Below, one piece after another: positions 37,193-47,608 of a stretch of DNA of 64,000 bases; the first letter of the stretch is position 1; every line of letters starts with the position of its first letter. Position numbers and translations under genes: made by a program. Source of the stretch: Mesorhizobium opportunistum WSM2075 (lineage in GTDB: Bacteria; Pseudomonadota; Alphaproteobacteria; Rhizobiales; Rhizobiaceae); the NCBI RefSeq assembly GCF_000176035.2, contig NC_015675.1, positions 5,522,001 through 5,586,000 on the forward strand. The letters run 5' to 3'. Below the pieces are notes generated by a model, which worked only from the letters and a program-made list of their open reading frames with translations, was not told the DNA's origin and made no database searches.

Positions 37193-37639
37193 ATGGCTCA
37201 GAACCTCATTTCCAAAGTCCGAAGGCGTGCGCTCCGAGCGGACACTTCGGGAACTTCAGCGGTCGAGTTCGCTCTGTTGTCACCGCTGTTCATCCTCCTC
37301 TTGCTCGGAATGGTTGCATACGGCATCTATTTCGGAGCTGCCAGCTCTATTCAGCAGATTGCGGCCGACGCCGCCCGGACGGCCATCGCCGGATTGAACC
37401 AGACCGAGCGCCAGACACTCGTGGCCGCATTCCTCACCAACAATGCCGGCGGCTACCCCTTCGTGGACGCCAGCAAACTGTCCTACCAGGCCAATGACAG
37501 CGTGGCCGACGGCAGCCAGTTCGTGGTGTCCGTCTCGTACGATGCGCGCAACCTGCCGATCTGGAATCTCTTCCCGGGCATAGCGATGCCCGGGACCACG
37601 ATCAAACGCCAGTCGACGATCAGGGTCGGGGGGATCTGA
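37193..37639 (+). CDS. TadE-like pilus assembly/secreted pseudopilin-type protein
   Basis: This 148-residue protein has a short basic cytoplasmic N-terminus followed by GTSAVEFALLSPLFILLLLG, the TadE motif with the conserved glutamate just before the transmembrane helix (about residues 26-46). The rest is periplasmic. TadE proteins belong to Flp/Tad pilus systems, but no tadA, tadB, cpaF or flp gene is nearby, so this is an orphan locus. The ATG at 37193 puts the helix at a normal distance; the open frame extends to 37142. It is followed after 2 bp by the TadG-like gene. Confidence 0.88.
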   Translation: MAQNLISKVRRRALRADTSGTSAVEFALLSPLFILLLLGMVAYGIYFGAASSIQQIAADAARTAIAGLNQTERQTLVAAFLTNNAGGYPFVDASKLSYQANDSVADGSQFVVSVSYDARNLPIWNLFPGIAMPGTTIKRQSTIRVGGI

Positions 37640-37641
37640 AA

Positions 37642-39411
37642 ATGCTGATGCGGGCGGGCAAGGGCATCGGCCGGCTTGCACGGTCGATGGCAGGAGACAG
37701 CAAGGCGAACTTCGCCGTGATGACGGCACTGATCGCTCCGGTCGCGTTGGCGCTGGCGGCGGTGGCGATCGACGAGGCCTCGATCTACACCGAGCGCCGG
37801 GAAGCCCAGGCGATGGTCGACCTTGCGGCGATCACCGCGGCCTCGAACATCAACAATGTCAACACCGCAGTCGTCACCACGCTCACCGACAACGGCATGC
37901 CCGACGTCGTCGTTCAAGCTTCCGGCCAGACCATTGCCCCGGCCATCGGCAAGACGGTGGTGACGGTCACGCAAGGCCGATATGCCTCATCGACCGCCAC
38001 TGTCACCCAGCGCTTCCAGGCGGGGGTGACCCCCTACAATGCAGTGCGTGTCACGCTGGCGAAAATCCCCGCCCGCTATTTCGCGAGCTCGCTCATCCCC
38101 ACACCGGTGATCGGCACCCAAGCCACGGCCAGCATGACGCCGCAGGCGACATTCTCGGTCGGGTCGAGGCTGCTCGGCGTCAATGGCGGCATCCTCAACG
38201 CGCTTCTGAGCGGACTTCTCGGCGGCAACATCTCGCTCAGCGTCATGGACTATAACGGGCTGATCTCGGCCGATGTCAGCGTGCTTTCCTTCATCAGTGC
38301 GCTCGCCACACAATTGAACGTGACCGGCGGTACCTATTCGAACGTCCTGGCCTCGAAGGCGACTGTGGGCCAGATCGCCACCGCAATGGCCAACGTCCCC
38401 GGTCTCGGCAACACGGCAAAGATCGCCCTGCAGAGCATTGCATCCAAGTCGACGAGCACGGTCAAGATCCCGCTCAGCAGTCTTGTCGACCTTGGTTCCG
38501 TCGGCAGCCTGGGGCTCGGGCAACAGCCGTCCGGCCTTGGCGTGGACGCAAGCGCGATTGGAATGCTGACCGCCGCCGCAGTGCTCGCGAACGGCACCAA
38601 CCAGGCCGACATCGATCTCGGCGCCACCATCCCGGGATTGCTCTCCACCAAGCTCAGCATCGCCATTGGCGAGCCGGCGCAATCCTCGCCATGGCTCGCG
38701 GTCGGTGGCATCGGCACTGTCGTTCGAACGGCCCAGACGCGCATCAAACTGACGGCGTCCGTCGGTGTCGGCACACCAGGTCTCGGCGGCGGCGTCAGCC
38801 TGCTGGCCGTCAACCTGCCGCTCAATGTCGAAGTCGCCTATGCCGAAGCCAAGCTGACCGACATCACTTGTCCGACAGGACCATCCAGCATCAATGTTTC
38901 CATTGCCGCACACCCCGGTATTGCCCAGCTTAACCTGGCCAACAGCAACAATCCCTCCGGCTTCGCCGATTTCAGCCAGCCACAGACCTTCACCGACGCC
39001 GAGATCGCGAATGTGAGCTTCAAGCTCCTGCTGATCAACATCCCGCTGATCAAGGTGATGGGTTCGGCCGCAACCGCGATCACCAACAACAGCCCGCAAA
39101 CCTTGACGTTCAACGCGACCGACATCGCCAACAAAACGATCAAAACCGTTTCGACGCGAAATATCTCGCAGTCGCTGACCACGTCGCTGGTCAACAACCT
39201 GTCGCTTTCGGTCAATGCGCTTGGTCTCGGCATCGATCTGACGGCGCTGCTTGGAACAGTGAAGCCGGCGGTGGTGACCCTGCTTAACACTGTCACGGCG
39301 CCGGTCGACGACCTGCTTTACAATGTGCTTTCGGCGCTGGGTGTCGGAGTCGGCCAGGCCGACGTGCGTGTCACCGGCGCGATCTGCGGACGCGCGGTGC
39401 TCGTTCAGTAA
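37642..39411 (+). CDS. TadG-like membrane-anchored surface protein
   Basis: This 589-residue protein begins with a TadG-type segment: SKANFAVMTALIAPVALALAAVAID forms the transmembrane helix at about residues 21-45, followed by SIYTERREAQAMVDLAAITAAS. The large exported region (residues 80-589) is low in charge and rich in Leu, Thr, Ser, Asn, Ala, Gly and Val, with many beta-prone stretches. I see no von Willebrand A metal-ion site, unlike typical TadG. It resembles rhizobial DUF2134/TadG-like proteins. It is probably co-transcribed with the TadE gene 2 bp upstream. Its role in adhesion or surface assembly is inference. Confidence 0.8.
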   Translation: MLMRAGKGIGRLARSMAGDSKANFAVMTALIAPVALALAAVAIDEASIYTERREAQAMVDLAAITAASNINNVNTAVVTTLTDNGMPDVVVQASGQTIAPAIGKTVVTVTQGRYASSTATVTQRFQAGVTPYNAVRVTLAKIPARYFASSLIPTPVIGTQATASMTPQATFSVGSRLLGVNGGILNALLSGLLGGNISLSVMDYNGLISADVSVLSFISALATQLNVTGGTYSNVLASKATVGQIATAMANVPGLGNTAKIALQSIASKSTSTVKIPLSSLVDLGSVGSLGLGQQPSGLGVDASAIGMLTAAAVLANGTNQADIDLGATIPGLLSTKLSIAIGEPAQSSPWLAVGGIGTVVRTAQTRIKLTASVGVGTPGLGGGVSLLAVNLPLNVEVAYAEAKLTDITCPTGPSSINVSIAAHPGIAQLNLANSNNPSGFADFSQPQTFTDAEIANVSFKLLLINIPLIKVMGSAATAITNNSPQTLTFNATDIANKTIKTVSTRNISQSLTTSLVNNLSLSVNALGLGIDLTALLGTVKPAVVTLLNTVTAPVDDLLYNVLSALGVGVGQADVRVTGAICGRAVLVQ

Positions 39412-39442
39412 GCGGATCGCTTGGCCCAAAAAAGACCGCCAA

Positions 39443-41077
39443 TCAGTCGAGCCGACCGAGGAAGCGACCGAGAGATGGCAGCGAGAGCGCTTCTGCCTCG
39501 ACTGCGGCAGTGCCATCCAAGACAGTGGCGACCGCACCAATGTCCGGCGGCAGCGGCCAATTTGTCGCCTCCCCGGCGAAGTTGAAGACACAGAGCAGCC
39601 TCTCCCCGCCTGCTTCGCGGATGAAGGCGAGCACGTCACCCTCGGCGTCGAGAAAGCGGATCGAACCGTTGACCAGCGCCGGATGCCGTTTGCGCAAGGC
39701 GAGCGCCGAGCGATAGGCTGACAGCACCGATTGCTCGTCGCTGTTCTGCACATCGACCGCGCGGGCGCGATGGCTCGCCGGCACCGGCAGCCAGGGCCTG
39801 CCGGTGGAGAAGCCGGCATTGTCGGCGCCAGCCTCCCAGACCATCGGCGTGCGGCAGCCATCCCTGCCCTTCACACCTGGCCAGAAGCGGATGCCGACGG
39901 GATCGCGCAAATCCTCATAGGCAAGCTCGGCCTCCTCCAGGCCGAGTTCCTCGCCCTGGTAGAGGCAGATCGAGCCGCGCAGGCAGGCGAGCAGCATGAT
40001 CGAGAATCTGGCCACCGCATCAGGATCGCCGTCCGGCGGCGTCCAGCGGCTGACGTGGCGCACCACGTCATGGTTGGAGAAGGCCCAGCAGACCCAGCCA
40101 TCGGCCACCGCATTTTCAAAGGCCGCGACGCAGCCGCGCACATGCGCCGCTGAAAACTGAGGACCGAGCAAATCGAACGTGTAGCACATCTGCAGCATGT
40201 CGCCGCCGGAGGTGTAGGCGGCGAGCGTCTGCAAGGAACGGCCTTCATCGCCGATCTCGCCGACCGCGGCGCGGCCCTCATATTCGTCCAGCAGCGCCCG
40301 GAAGCGCCTGAGGAAGGCAAGGTTTTCCGGTTGCGTCTTGTCGAACAGATGCTCCTGGTAAAGATAGGTGTTGGTCTCGCTGTTGGTGCCGGCGACGCTC
40401 GACGCCAAAGGCGGATTGCTGCGCAGCCAGCGGTCGTGGACATAGTAATTGACCGTGTCGAGCCGGAAACCATCGACCCCACGCTCCAGCCAGAACCGCA
40501 CGGTGTCCAGAAGCGCGTCCTGGACCTCCGGGTTATGGAAATTCAGGTCAGGCTGCGAGGCGAGGAAATTGTGCATGTAATATTGCCGGCGGGTCGAGTC
40601 CCATTCCCAGGCCGGGCCACCGAAGACGGACAGCCAGTTGTTGGGTGCGTTGCCATCGGGTTTCGTATCGGCCCAGACGTACCAGTCGGCCTTGGGATTG
40701 TCGCGGCTTGAACGGCTTTCGATGAACCATTCATGCTTGTCGGACGAATGCGACAGCACTTGGTCGATGATGATCCTCAGACCCAGCCGATGCGCCTCGG
40801 CGACCAGCGCGTCAAAATCCTCCAGTGTGCCGAACATCGGATCGACAGCGCGATAATCCGAGACGTCGTAGCCCATATCGGCCATCGGCGACTTGAAGAA
40901 GGGCGACAGCCAGACGGCGTCGACGCCAAGCGAGGCGATGTGCGCCAGCCTTGCCGTGATGCCCCTGAGATCGCCGCTGCCGTCGCCTGTCGTGTCCTGG
41001 AAGGAGCGGGGATAGACTTGATAGATGACGCAGCCGCGCCACCATTCTGCGCCCTGCCCGGAATTGTTGTCGGCCAT
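39443..41077 (-). CDS. Alpha-glucosidase, GH13 family
   Basis: This 544-residue GH13 enzyme would hydrolyse alpha-glucosides such as maltose, trehalose-like or short malto-oligosaccharides. The beginning is WWRGCVIYQVYPRSFQDTTG. Conserved regions are DQVLSHSSDKHEWF, GVDGFRLDTVNYY (catalytic aspartate), VGEIGDEG (acid/base glutamate) and FSNHDVVRH (transition-state aspartate). It is the last gene of the glycogen operon; its ATG at 41077 overlaps the glgX stop (TGATG). The likely function there is to release glucose from the oligosaccharides left by GlgX. Sucrose isomerase or trehalulose activity cannot be excluded from sequence alone. Confidence 0.9.
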   Translation of the reverse strand: MADNNSGQGAEWWRGCVIYQVYPRSFQDTTGDGSGDLRGITARLAHIASLGVDAVWLSPFFKSPMADMGYDVSDYRAVDPMFGTLEDFDALVAEAHRLGLRIIIDQVLSHSSDKHEWFIESRSSRDNPKADWYVWADTKPDGNAPNNWLSVFGGPAWEWDSTRRQYYMHNFLASQPDLNFHNPEVQDALLDTVRFWLERGVDGFRLDTVNYYVHDRWLRSNPPLASSVAGTNSETNTYLYQEHLFDKTQPENLAFLRRFRALLDEYEGRAAVGEIGDEGRSLQTLAAYTSGGDMLQMCYTFDLLGPQFSAAHVRGCVAAFENAVADGWVCWAFSNHDVVRHVSRWTPPDGDPDAVARFSIMLLACLRGSICLYQGEELGLEEAELAYEDLRDPVGIRFWPGVKGRDGCRTPMVWEAGADNAGFSTGRPWLPVPASHRARAVDVQNSDEQSVLSAYRSALALRKRHPALVNGSIRFLDAEGDVLAFIREAGGERLLCVFNFAGEATNWPLPPDIGAVATVLDGTAAVEAEALSLPSLGRFLGRLD

Positions 41078-43137
41078 CACGAACCCTTCCCGCTACGGGC
41101 CGCTCCGGCCCGGCGCGAACCAATTTTTTCCGCATCGGATTGCCCGAAAACCGGTTGCCACTTTTCGATCCGATGCTCTGTCATGAAACTGACGCTGCGG
41201 CCCGGCAGCGGGCGTGCAAGGTCGATCGCCTGCGTTTCGATCGCCGAGTGCCACCGGAACCCTTCCCGTACGGGAAGAGTGAAGACGCATTGGCGGCGAT
41301 CGCCGTTGACCATGACGGCAAGGCGGCCGCCCCCGGCATCGCCCAGCAGCATGACGAGGCGATGCCGGGCGGGATCATTCCAGTCCGCCTCGGCAAGTGG
41401 CGCGCCGGTTTCGGCCAGCCAGGCGACGTCGGGGATGCCTGAAGATTCGGCCACCTCACCCGTCAGCAAATGCGTCTCCGACAAGGCAGGAACGGCGCGG
41501 CGAAGTACTGCAAGCGCCGAGGTGTATCGCTCCAGCGCCTGGTCGCGGCCTGCCCAGGCGAGCCAGGTGATCGCGTTGTCCTGCGCGTAGGCGTTGTTGT
41601 TGCCCTTCTGTGTGCGGCCGAATTCGTCGCCAGCGGTCAGCATGATCGTTCCGCGCGAGGCGAAAAGCGTCGCAAGCAGCGCGCACTCGTCGTCGAAGCG
41701 CGCCTTGGCGATCGCCGCGTCGTCCGTCTCGCCCTCGGCGCCGTTGTTCCAGGACAAATTGTCGTTGTGGCCATCGCGGTTCTGCTCGCCATTGGCCGCG
41801 TTATGCTTGCGCTCATAGGCAACGATATCGGCCAGCGTCATGCCGTCATGGGCGGCGATGAAATTGACGCTGCGGCTCGCCGGCTGGCCGCCCTTGCCGA
41901 AAATATCGGACGAGCCGGCAAGCCGCGTCGCCAGCGCACCGACCATGCCGGCATCGCCGCGCCAGAAGCGTCTGGCGTCGTCGCGGTAGCGATCGTTCCA
42001 CTCAAGGAAAGGCGGCCGGAAATTGCCGAGCTGATAGCCGTCGGGGCCGATGTCCCAGGGTTCGGCGATCAACACGCGATCGGCAAGGACGAGATCGCCG
42101 GCGATCGCCCCGAGCAACGGCGCGGCCGCATCGAACGCGCCGTCGACGCGGCCCAGCACCGGCGCCAGATCGAAGCGGAAACCGTCGACGCCGGCATGGC
42201 GGACGAAATGGCGAAGCGTGTCGAGCACCATTTCCCGCACCACCGGACGGTCGCAGGCGACCGTGTTTCCGGTGCCGGTGTCGTTGACCAGCCTGCCATC
42301 CGGCTGGTGCCGGTAGTAGGCTTGATTGTCGAGGCCGCGCAGCGACAGGATCGGTCCCAGCCGATCGCTTTCACCCGTATGATTGAAGACGAGGTCGAGG
42401 ATGGTGCCTATACCCGCATCACGCAGCACCGCGACCGCGTCGCGCAATTCCGCCAGGCCGCCGGGCGCGAGGCGCGGGTCGAGCGTCATGAAGGTGACGG
42501 GATTGTAGCCCCAGGCATTGCTCAACCCCAGCGGCGGCAGATGCCGCTCGTCGATCGACGCCGTCACTGGCATCAGTTCGATAGCGGAGACGCCGAGCTT
42601 TTTGAGATGCTCGATGATGACGGGATGAGCAAGTGCCGCGATCGTACCGCGCTGCTCTTCCGGAATGTCCGGATGCAGCTTGGTGAACGAGCGAACGCTC
42701 AGTTCATAGATCAAGCCACCGGGCGAGAAGACAGGCGCCCGGGCCGGCATCGGCTTGGGCAGCGCGAGCGCCACGGCCTTAGGCATCAATGACGCAGTGT
42801 CGGCACCTTCGTTGCGCCGCGCGGCAAGCCGCCAGTGATAGGCATAGGGGCGGTCGATTTCGACGGCATAGGGATCGGTCAACAGCTTGTCGGGGTCGAA
42901 CCACCTCCCTTGCTCGGGCGCATAATCGCCGTCGGCGCGAAAGCCGTAGCGCGTGCCGGCGGCGAGGCCTGGCACGAAGAGTGCGTGGACGCCCTCGCCT
43001 TCCGGCTGGAGTTCAAGCCGGTCGGTCTCGTGGTAGCCGGCACGATCAAAGATCGACACCCAGAGGCGACGGGCCGACGACGACCAGACGGCGAAGCGGA
43101 TGCCGTCGCTGGTGACGGCGGCGCCGAGCTGGGTCAT
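41077..43137 (-). CDS. glgX: Glycogen debranching enzyme (GlgX)
   Basis: This 686-residue GH13 isoamylase-type enzyme hydrolyses alpha-1,6 branches of phosphorylase-limit glycogen. After an N-terminal CBM48-like domain come ELSVRSFTKLHPDIPEEQRG, SNAWGYNPVTF, LDLVFNHTGESD, GVDGFRFDLAPVLGR (nucleophile), VLIAEPWDIG (acid/base) and FIAAHDGMTL. The start is ATG 43137, with GGGGGAG just upstream, not the ATG at 43158. The last 30 or so residues are encoded in part by an interspersed palindromic repeat (41132-41176), giving an atypical C-terminus. It is sixth in the glycogen operon, 52 bp after pgm. Confidence 0.93.
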   Translation of the reverse strand: MTQLGAAVTSDGIRFAVWSSSARRLWVSIFDRAGYHETDRLELQPEGEGVHALFVPGLAAGTRYGFRADGDYAPEQGRWFDPDKLLTDPYAVEIDRPYAYHWRLAARRNEGADTASLMPKAVALALPKPMPARAPVFSPGGLIYELSVRSFTKLHPDIPEEQRGTIAALAHPVIIEHLKKLGVSAIELMPVTASIDERHLPPLGLSNAWGYNPVTFMTLDPRLAPGGLAELRDAVAVLRDAGIGTILDLVFNHTGESDRLGPILSLRGLDNQAYYRHQPDGRLVNDTGTGNTVACDRPVVREMVLDTLRHFVRHAGVDGFRFDLAPVLGRVDGAFDAAAPLLGAIAGDLVLADRVLIAEPWDIGPDGYQLGNFRPPFLEWNDRYRDDARRFWRGDAGMVGALATRLAGSSDIFGKGGQPASRSVNFIAAHDGMTLADIVAYERKHNAANGEQNRDGHNDNLSWNNGAEGETDDAAIAKARFDDECALLATLFASRGTIMLTAGDEFGRTQKGNNNAYAQDNAITWLAWAGRDQALERYTSALAVLRRAVPALSETHLLTGEVAESSGIPDVAWLAETGAPLAEADWNDPARHRLVMLLGDAGGGRLAVMVNGDRRQCVFTLPVREGFRWHSAIETQAIDLARPLPGRSVSFMTEHRIEKWQPVFGQSDAEKIGSRRAGAARSGKGS
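41132..41176. repeat. 45-bp palindromic interspersed repeat within the glgX coding end
   Basis: Perfect 9-bp outer arms GCATCGGAT and ATCCGATGC, with inner arms CGAAAA (41145-41150) and TTTTCG (41162-41167). The whole unit is read in frame by glgX, encoding the residues from HRIEKW to QSDA. A related 44-bp copy is at 35218-35261. Confidence 0.75.
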
Positions 43138-43189
43138 GCAGGCTCCCCCTTCTCCCACAGAGGAGGAAGGAAAACGGGCAGCGCCACCC

Positions 43190-44821
<1,632 letters not shown>

Positions 44822-46267
44822 TCAGGCAACCCTTTTCGAAAGCAGCGAGCGATAGAGTTCAATGTATTTTTCCGCGCTCTTGTCCCACGACACATCGGCC
44901 TTCATGCCCTGGCGCTGCAGCGATTTCCAGATCGCCGGATCGGCATGTGCGTCGACGAGACGGCGCATGGCGTGCAGCAAGGCGCCGCCATTGTTGGGAG
45001 CGAACTGGAAGCCGGTGGCGACGCCGGCCGACACGGCGGCCTCGTTGGCATCGATGACCGTGTCCGCCAGGCCGCCGGTGCGGGCGACCACCGGCACGCA
45101 GCCATAGCGCAGGCCATAAAGCTGCGTCAGCCCGCAGGGTTCGAAGCGCGAGGGAATGACGATGGCGTCGCAGCCGCCCTGCATGATGTGGGACAGCGCC
45201 TCGTCATAGCCGACGACGACGCCGATACGGCCACGGTGGCGTGCGGCGGCGGCGAGCAGCGCACCTTCGAGGCCGGCATCGCCCGAGCCCAGTATGGCCA
45301 GGCGCGCCCCGGTCGCAACGATGCCGTCGACCGCCGTTGCCAAGATATCCATGCCCTTTTGCCAGGTCAGGCGGCTGACGACGCAGACGATCGGGCTGCC
45401 GTCGGGCTCCAGGCTGAAGCGCGCCTCGACCGCCGCCCGGTTGGGCGCACGCGCATCGAGTGTTCCGGCGGTGTAGTTCGACACCAGATGCTTGTCGGTT
45501 TCCGGATCCCAGATGCCGATGTCGATGCCGTTGACGATGCCATAGAGATCGCTGGAGCGCATGTTGATCAGGCCATCGAGGCCCATGCCGAATTCCGGCG
45601 AGCGGATTTCCTGCGCATAGGTCGGGCTGACCGTGGTGATCGCCCAGGCGGCCTGCAGGCCGGCCTTGAGGAAGCCGACGCCGCCATAATATTCGACGCC
45701 ATCGAGCGCCATAGCCGCCGCCGGCAAGCCAAGCTCGCCGAAGATGCCGGCGCCGAACTGGCCCTGGAAGGCGAGGTTGTGGACGGTCATCATCGACGGC
45801 ACGCCGACCGCCTTGCCGTAGCGCATATAGGCCAGCGTCATCGCCGACTGCCAGTCATGGGCGTGGACGATATCGGGTTGGTAGCCGGAGATGGCGCCAC
45901 CAGCGATGTCGCCGCCAACCTGGCTCAATGCCGCGAAGCGCCGCCAATTGTCCGGCCAGTCGCCACCGCTGGCATCGCCATAGGGGCCGCCGGGGCGATC
46001 GAACAAATGCGGCGCGTCGAGCACGAACAGTTCGAGGCCGGCAAGCTGGACGGAATGGACGGAGGCCTTGCCGCCTTGCAACAAAGGGTATTGCAGGACA
46101 GCCTTCTTTTTCTTGAAGGCGGCCATCACGCTCGGAAAGCCCGGCATGAGCGTGCGCATGCTCACGCCCTTGGCCGCCAGCGCGATGGGAAGCGCCCCGG
46201 TCACGTCGGCAAGTCCGCCGGTCTTGATCAGCGGGAAGATCTCTGGCGTGACCGACAGAACCTGCAT
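44822..46267 (-). CDS. glgA: Glycogen synthase (ADP-glucose type)
   Basis: This 481-residue GT5 glycosyltransferase extends alpha-1,4-glucan chains using ADP-glucose. The N-terminal [13 protein letters not shown] (about residues 15-27) is the ADP-glucose-binding KxGGL motif, and [17 protein letters not shown] is the next conserved block. The C-terminal half has [13 protein letters not shown] and [18 protein letters not shown], which contains the catalytic glutamate region. It is fourth in the operon, 23 bp after glgC and 3 bp before pgm. Confidence 0.97.
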   Translation of the reverse strand: MQVLSVTPEIFPLIKTGGLADVTGALPIALAAKGVSMRTLMPGFPSVMAAFKKKKAVLQYPLLQGGKASVHSVQLAGLELFVLDAPHLFDRPGGPYGDASGGDWPDNWRRFAALSQVGGDIAGGAISGYQPDIVHAHDWQSAMTLAYMRYGKAVGVPSMMTVHNLAFQGQFGAGIFGELGLPAAAMALDGVEYYGGVGFLKAGLQAAWAITTVSPTYAQEIRSPEFGMGLDGLINMRSSDLYGIVNGIDIGIWDPETDKHLVSNYTAGTLDARAPNRAAVEARFSLEPDGSPIVCVVSRLTWQKGMDILATAVDGIVATGARLAILGSGDAGLEGALLAAAARHRGRIGVVVGYDEALSHIMQGGCDAIVIPSRFEPCGLTQLYGLRYGCVPVVARTGGLADTVIDANEAAVSAGVATGFQFAPNNGGALLHAMRRLVDAHADPAIWKSLQRQGMKADVSWDKSAEKYIELYRSLLSKRVA

Positions 46268-46290
46268 GCGTTTATGGTCCGATTTTGTGT

Positions 46291-47556
46291 CTACAGCTTC
46301 AGCTTGTCGATCATGTCCTGCGTGACCAGGCAGATGCCTTTTTCCGAGACCCGAAAACGCTTGGCGTCGAGAGCTGGGTCTTCGCCCACCACCAGCCCTT
46401 CCGGTATCCTAACACCATGGTCGATGACCACGCGCTTCAACTTTGCGTTCCGGCCGACATGAACGTCGGGCAGCATGACGACTTCCTCCAGCGTCGAATA
46501 GGAATTGATGCGCGCGCCGGTGAAGATCAGGCTTCTTTTCAGCGAGGCGCCGGAGACGATGCAGTCGCCCGAGACCAGCGAGGACACGGCCGAGCCGCGG
46601 CGGCCGTCCTCGTCATGCACGAACTTTGCCGGCGGCTTCAACTCGGCATAGGTCCAGATCGGCCAGTCGCGGTCGTAGAGGTCGAGTTCGGGCGTCACGT
46701 CGGTCAGATCGATATTGGCTTCCCAATAGGCATCCACCGTGCCGACATCGCGCCAGTAGGCCTCGTTCTCGGCGGTCGAGCGCACGCAGGACTTGGCGAA
46801 GCGGTGGGCGATCGCCTTGCCGTGCTGGACGATATAGGGGATGATGTCCTTGCCGAAGTCGCGGCTCGAGCCGGGCTCGGCGGCGTCGCGGCGCAGTTGT
46901 TCCATCAGGAACTTGGTCTTGAACACGTAGATGCCCATCGAGGCCAGGGCAAACTCGGGCTTGTCGGGAATGCCGGGCGGGTCGGCGGGCTTTTCGACGA
47001 AGGCGATGATGTTGTCCTTGGCATCGACATGCATGACGCCGAACCCGGTCGCTTCCATGCGCGGCACTTCAAGGCAGCCGACGGTGACATCGGCGCCGGC
47101 GTCGACATGCTGGCGCAGCATCAGCTCATAGTCCATCTTGTAGATGTGGTCGCCGGCGAGGATGACCATGTATTCGGGGCCATAGGCCTCGATGATGTCG
47201 ATGTTTTGGTAGACGGCGTCGGCCGTGCCTTCATACCACTGCGTTTCCGACACGCGCTGGCTGGCCGGCAGGATGTCGAAGCTTTCGTTTCGTTCGGGCC
47301 GCAGGAAGTTCCAGCCGCGCTGCAAATGGCGGATCAGCGAATGCGCCTTGTACTGGGTGGCGACGCCAAGGCGACGGATGCCGGAATTGAGCGCGTTGGA
47401 GAGCGCGAAATCGATGATGCGCGTCTTGCCGCCGAAATAGACGGCCGGCTTGGCGCGCCGGTCGGTCAGTTCCTTGAGGCGGCTGCCGCGGCCGCCAGCC
47501 AATACGTAGGCCATGGCATCGCGCGCCAGCGGCTGGGTCCGTTTCAAGTCTGCCAT
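46291..47556 (-). CDS. glgC: Glucose-1-phosphate adenylyltransferase
   Basis: This 421-residue enzyme makes ADP-glucose from ATP and glucose-1-P, the committed and regulated step of glycogen synthesis. [20 protein letters not shown] holds the nucleotide-binding loop and allosteric-site lysine/arginine cluster. [16 protein letters not shown] is the metal-aspartate block, and FVEKP is the glucose-1-P-binding lysine. A C-terminal left-handed beta-helix closes the protein. Alphaproteobacterial enzymes are activated by fructose-6-P and pyruvate. It is third in the operon, with a 52-bp gap from glgB. Confidence 0.97.
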   Translation of the reverse strand: MADLKRTQPLARDAMAYVLAGGRGSRLKELTDRRAKPAVYFGGKTRIIDFALSNALNSGIRRLGVATQYKAHSLIRHLQRGWNFLRPERNESFDILPASQRVSETQWYEGTADAVYQNIDIIEAYGPEYMVILAGDHIYKMDYELMLRQHVDAGADVTVGCLEVPRMEATGFGVMHVDAKDNIIAFVEKPADPPGIPDKPEFALASMGIYVFKTKFLMEQLRRDAAEPGSSRDFGKDIIPYIVQHGKAIAHRFAKSCVRSTAENEAYWRDVGTVDAYWEANIDLTDVTPELDLYDRDWPIWTYAELKPPAKFVHDEDGRRGSAVSSLVSGDCIVSGASLKRSLIFTGARINSYSTLEEVVMLPDVHVGRNAKLKRVVIDHGVRIPEGLVVGEDPALDAKRFRVSEKGICLVTQDMIDKLKL

Positions 47557-47608
47557 TTCTACCCTCCCAAGTTACTCAGTCTCGCCCTGTTGCCCAGCCT
47601 TGACGGGC

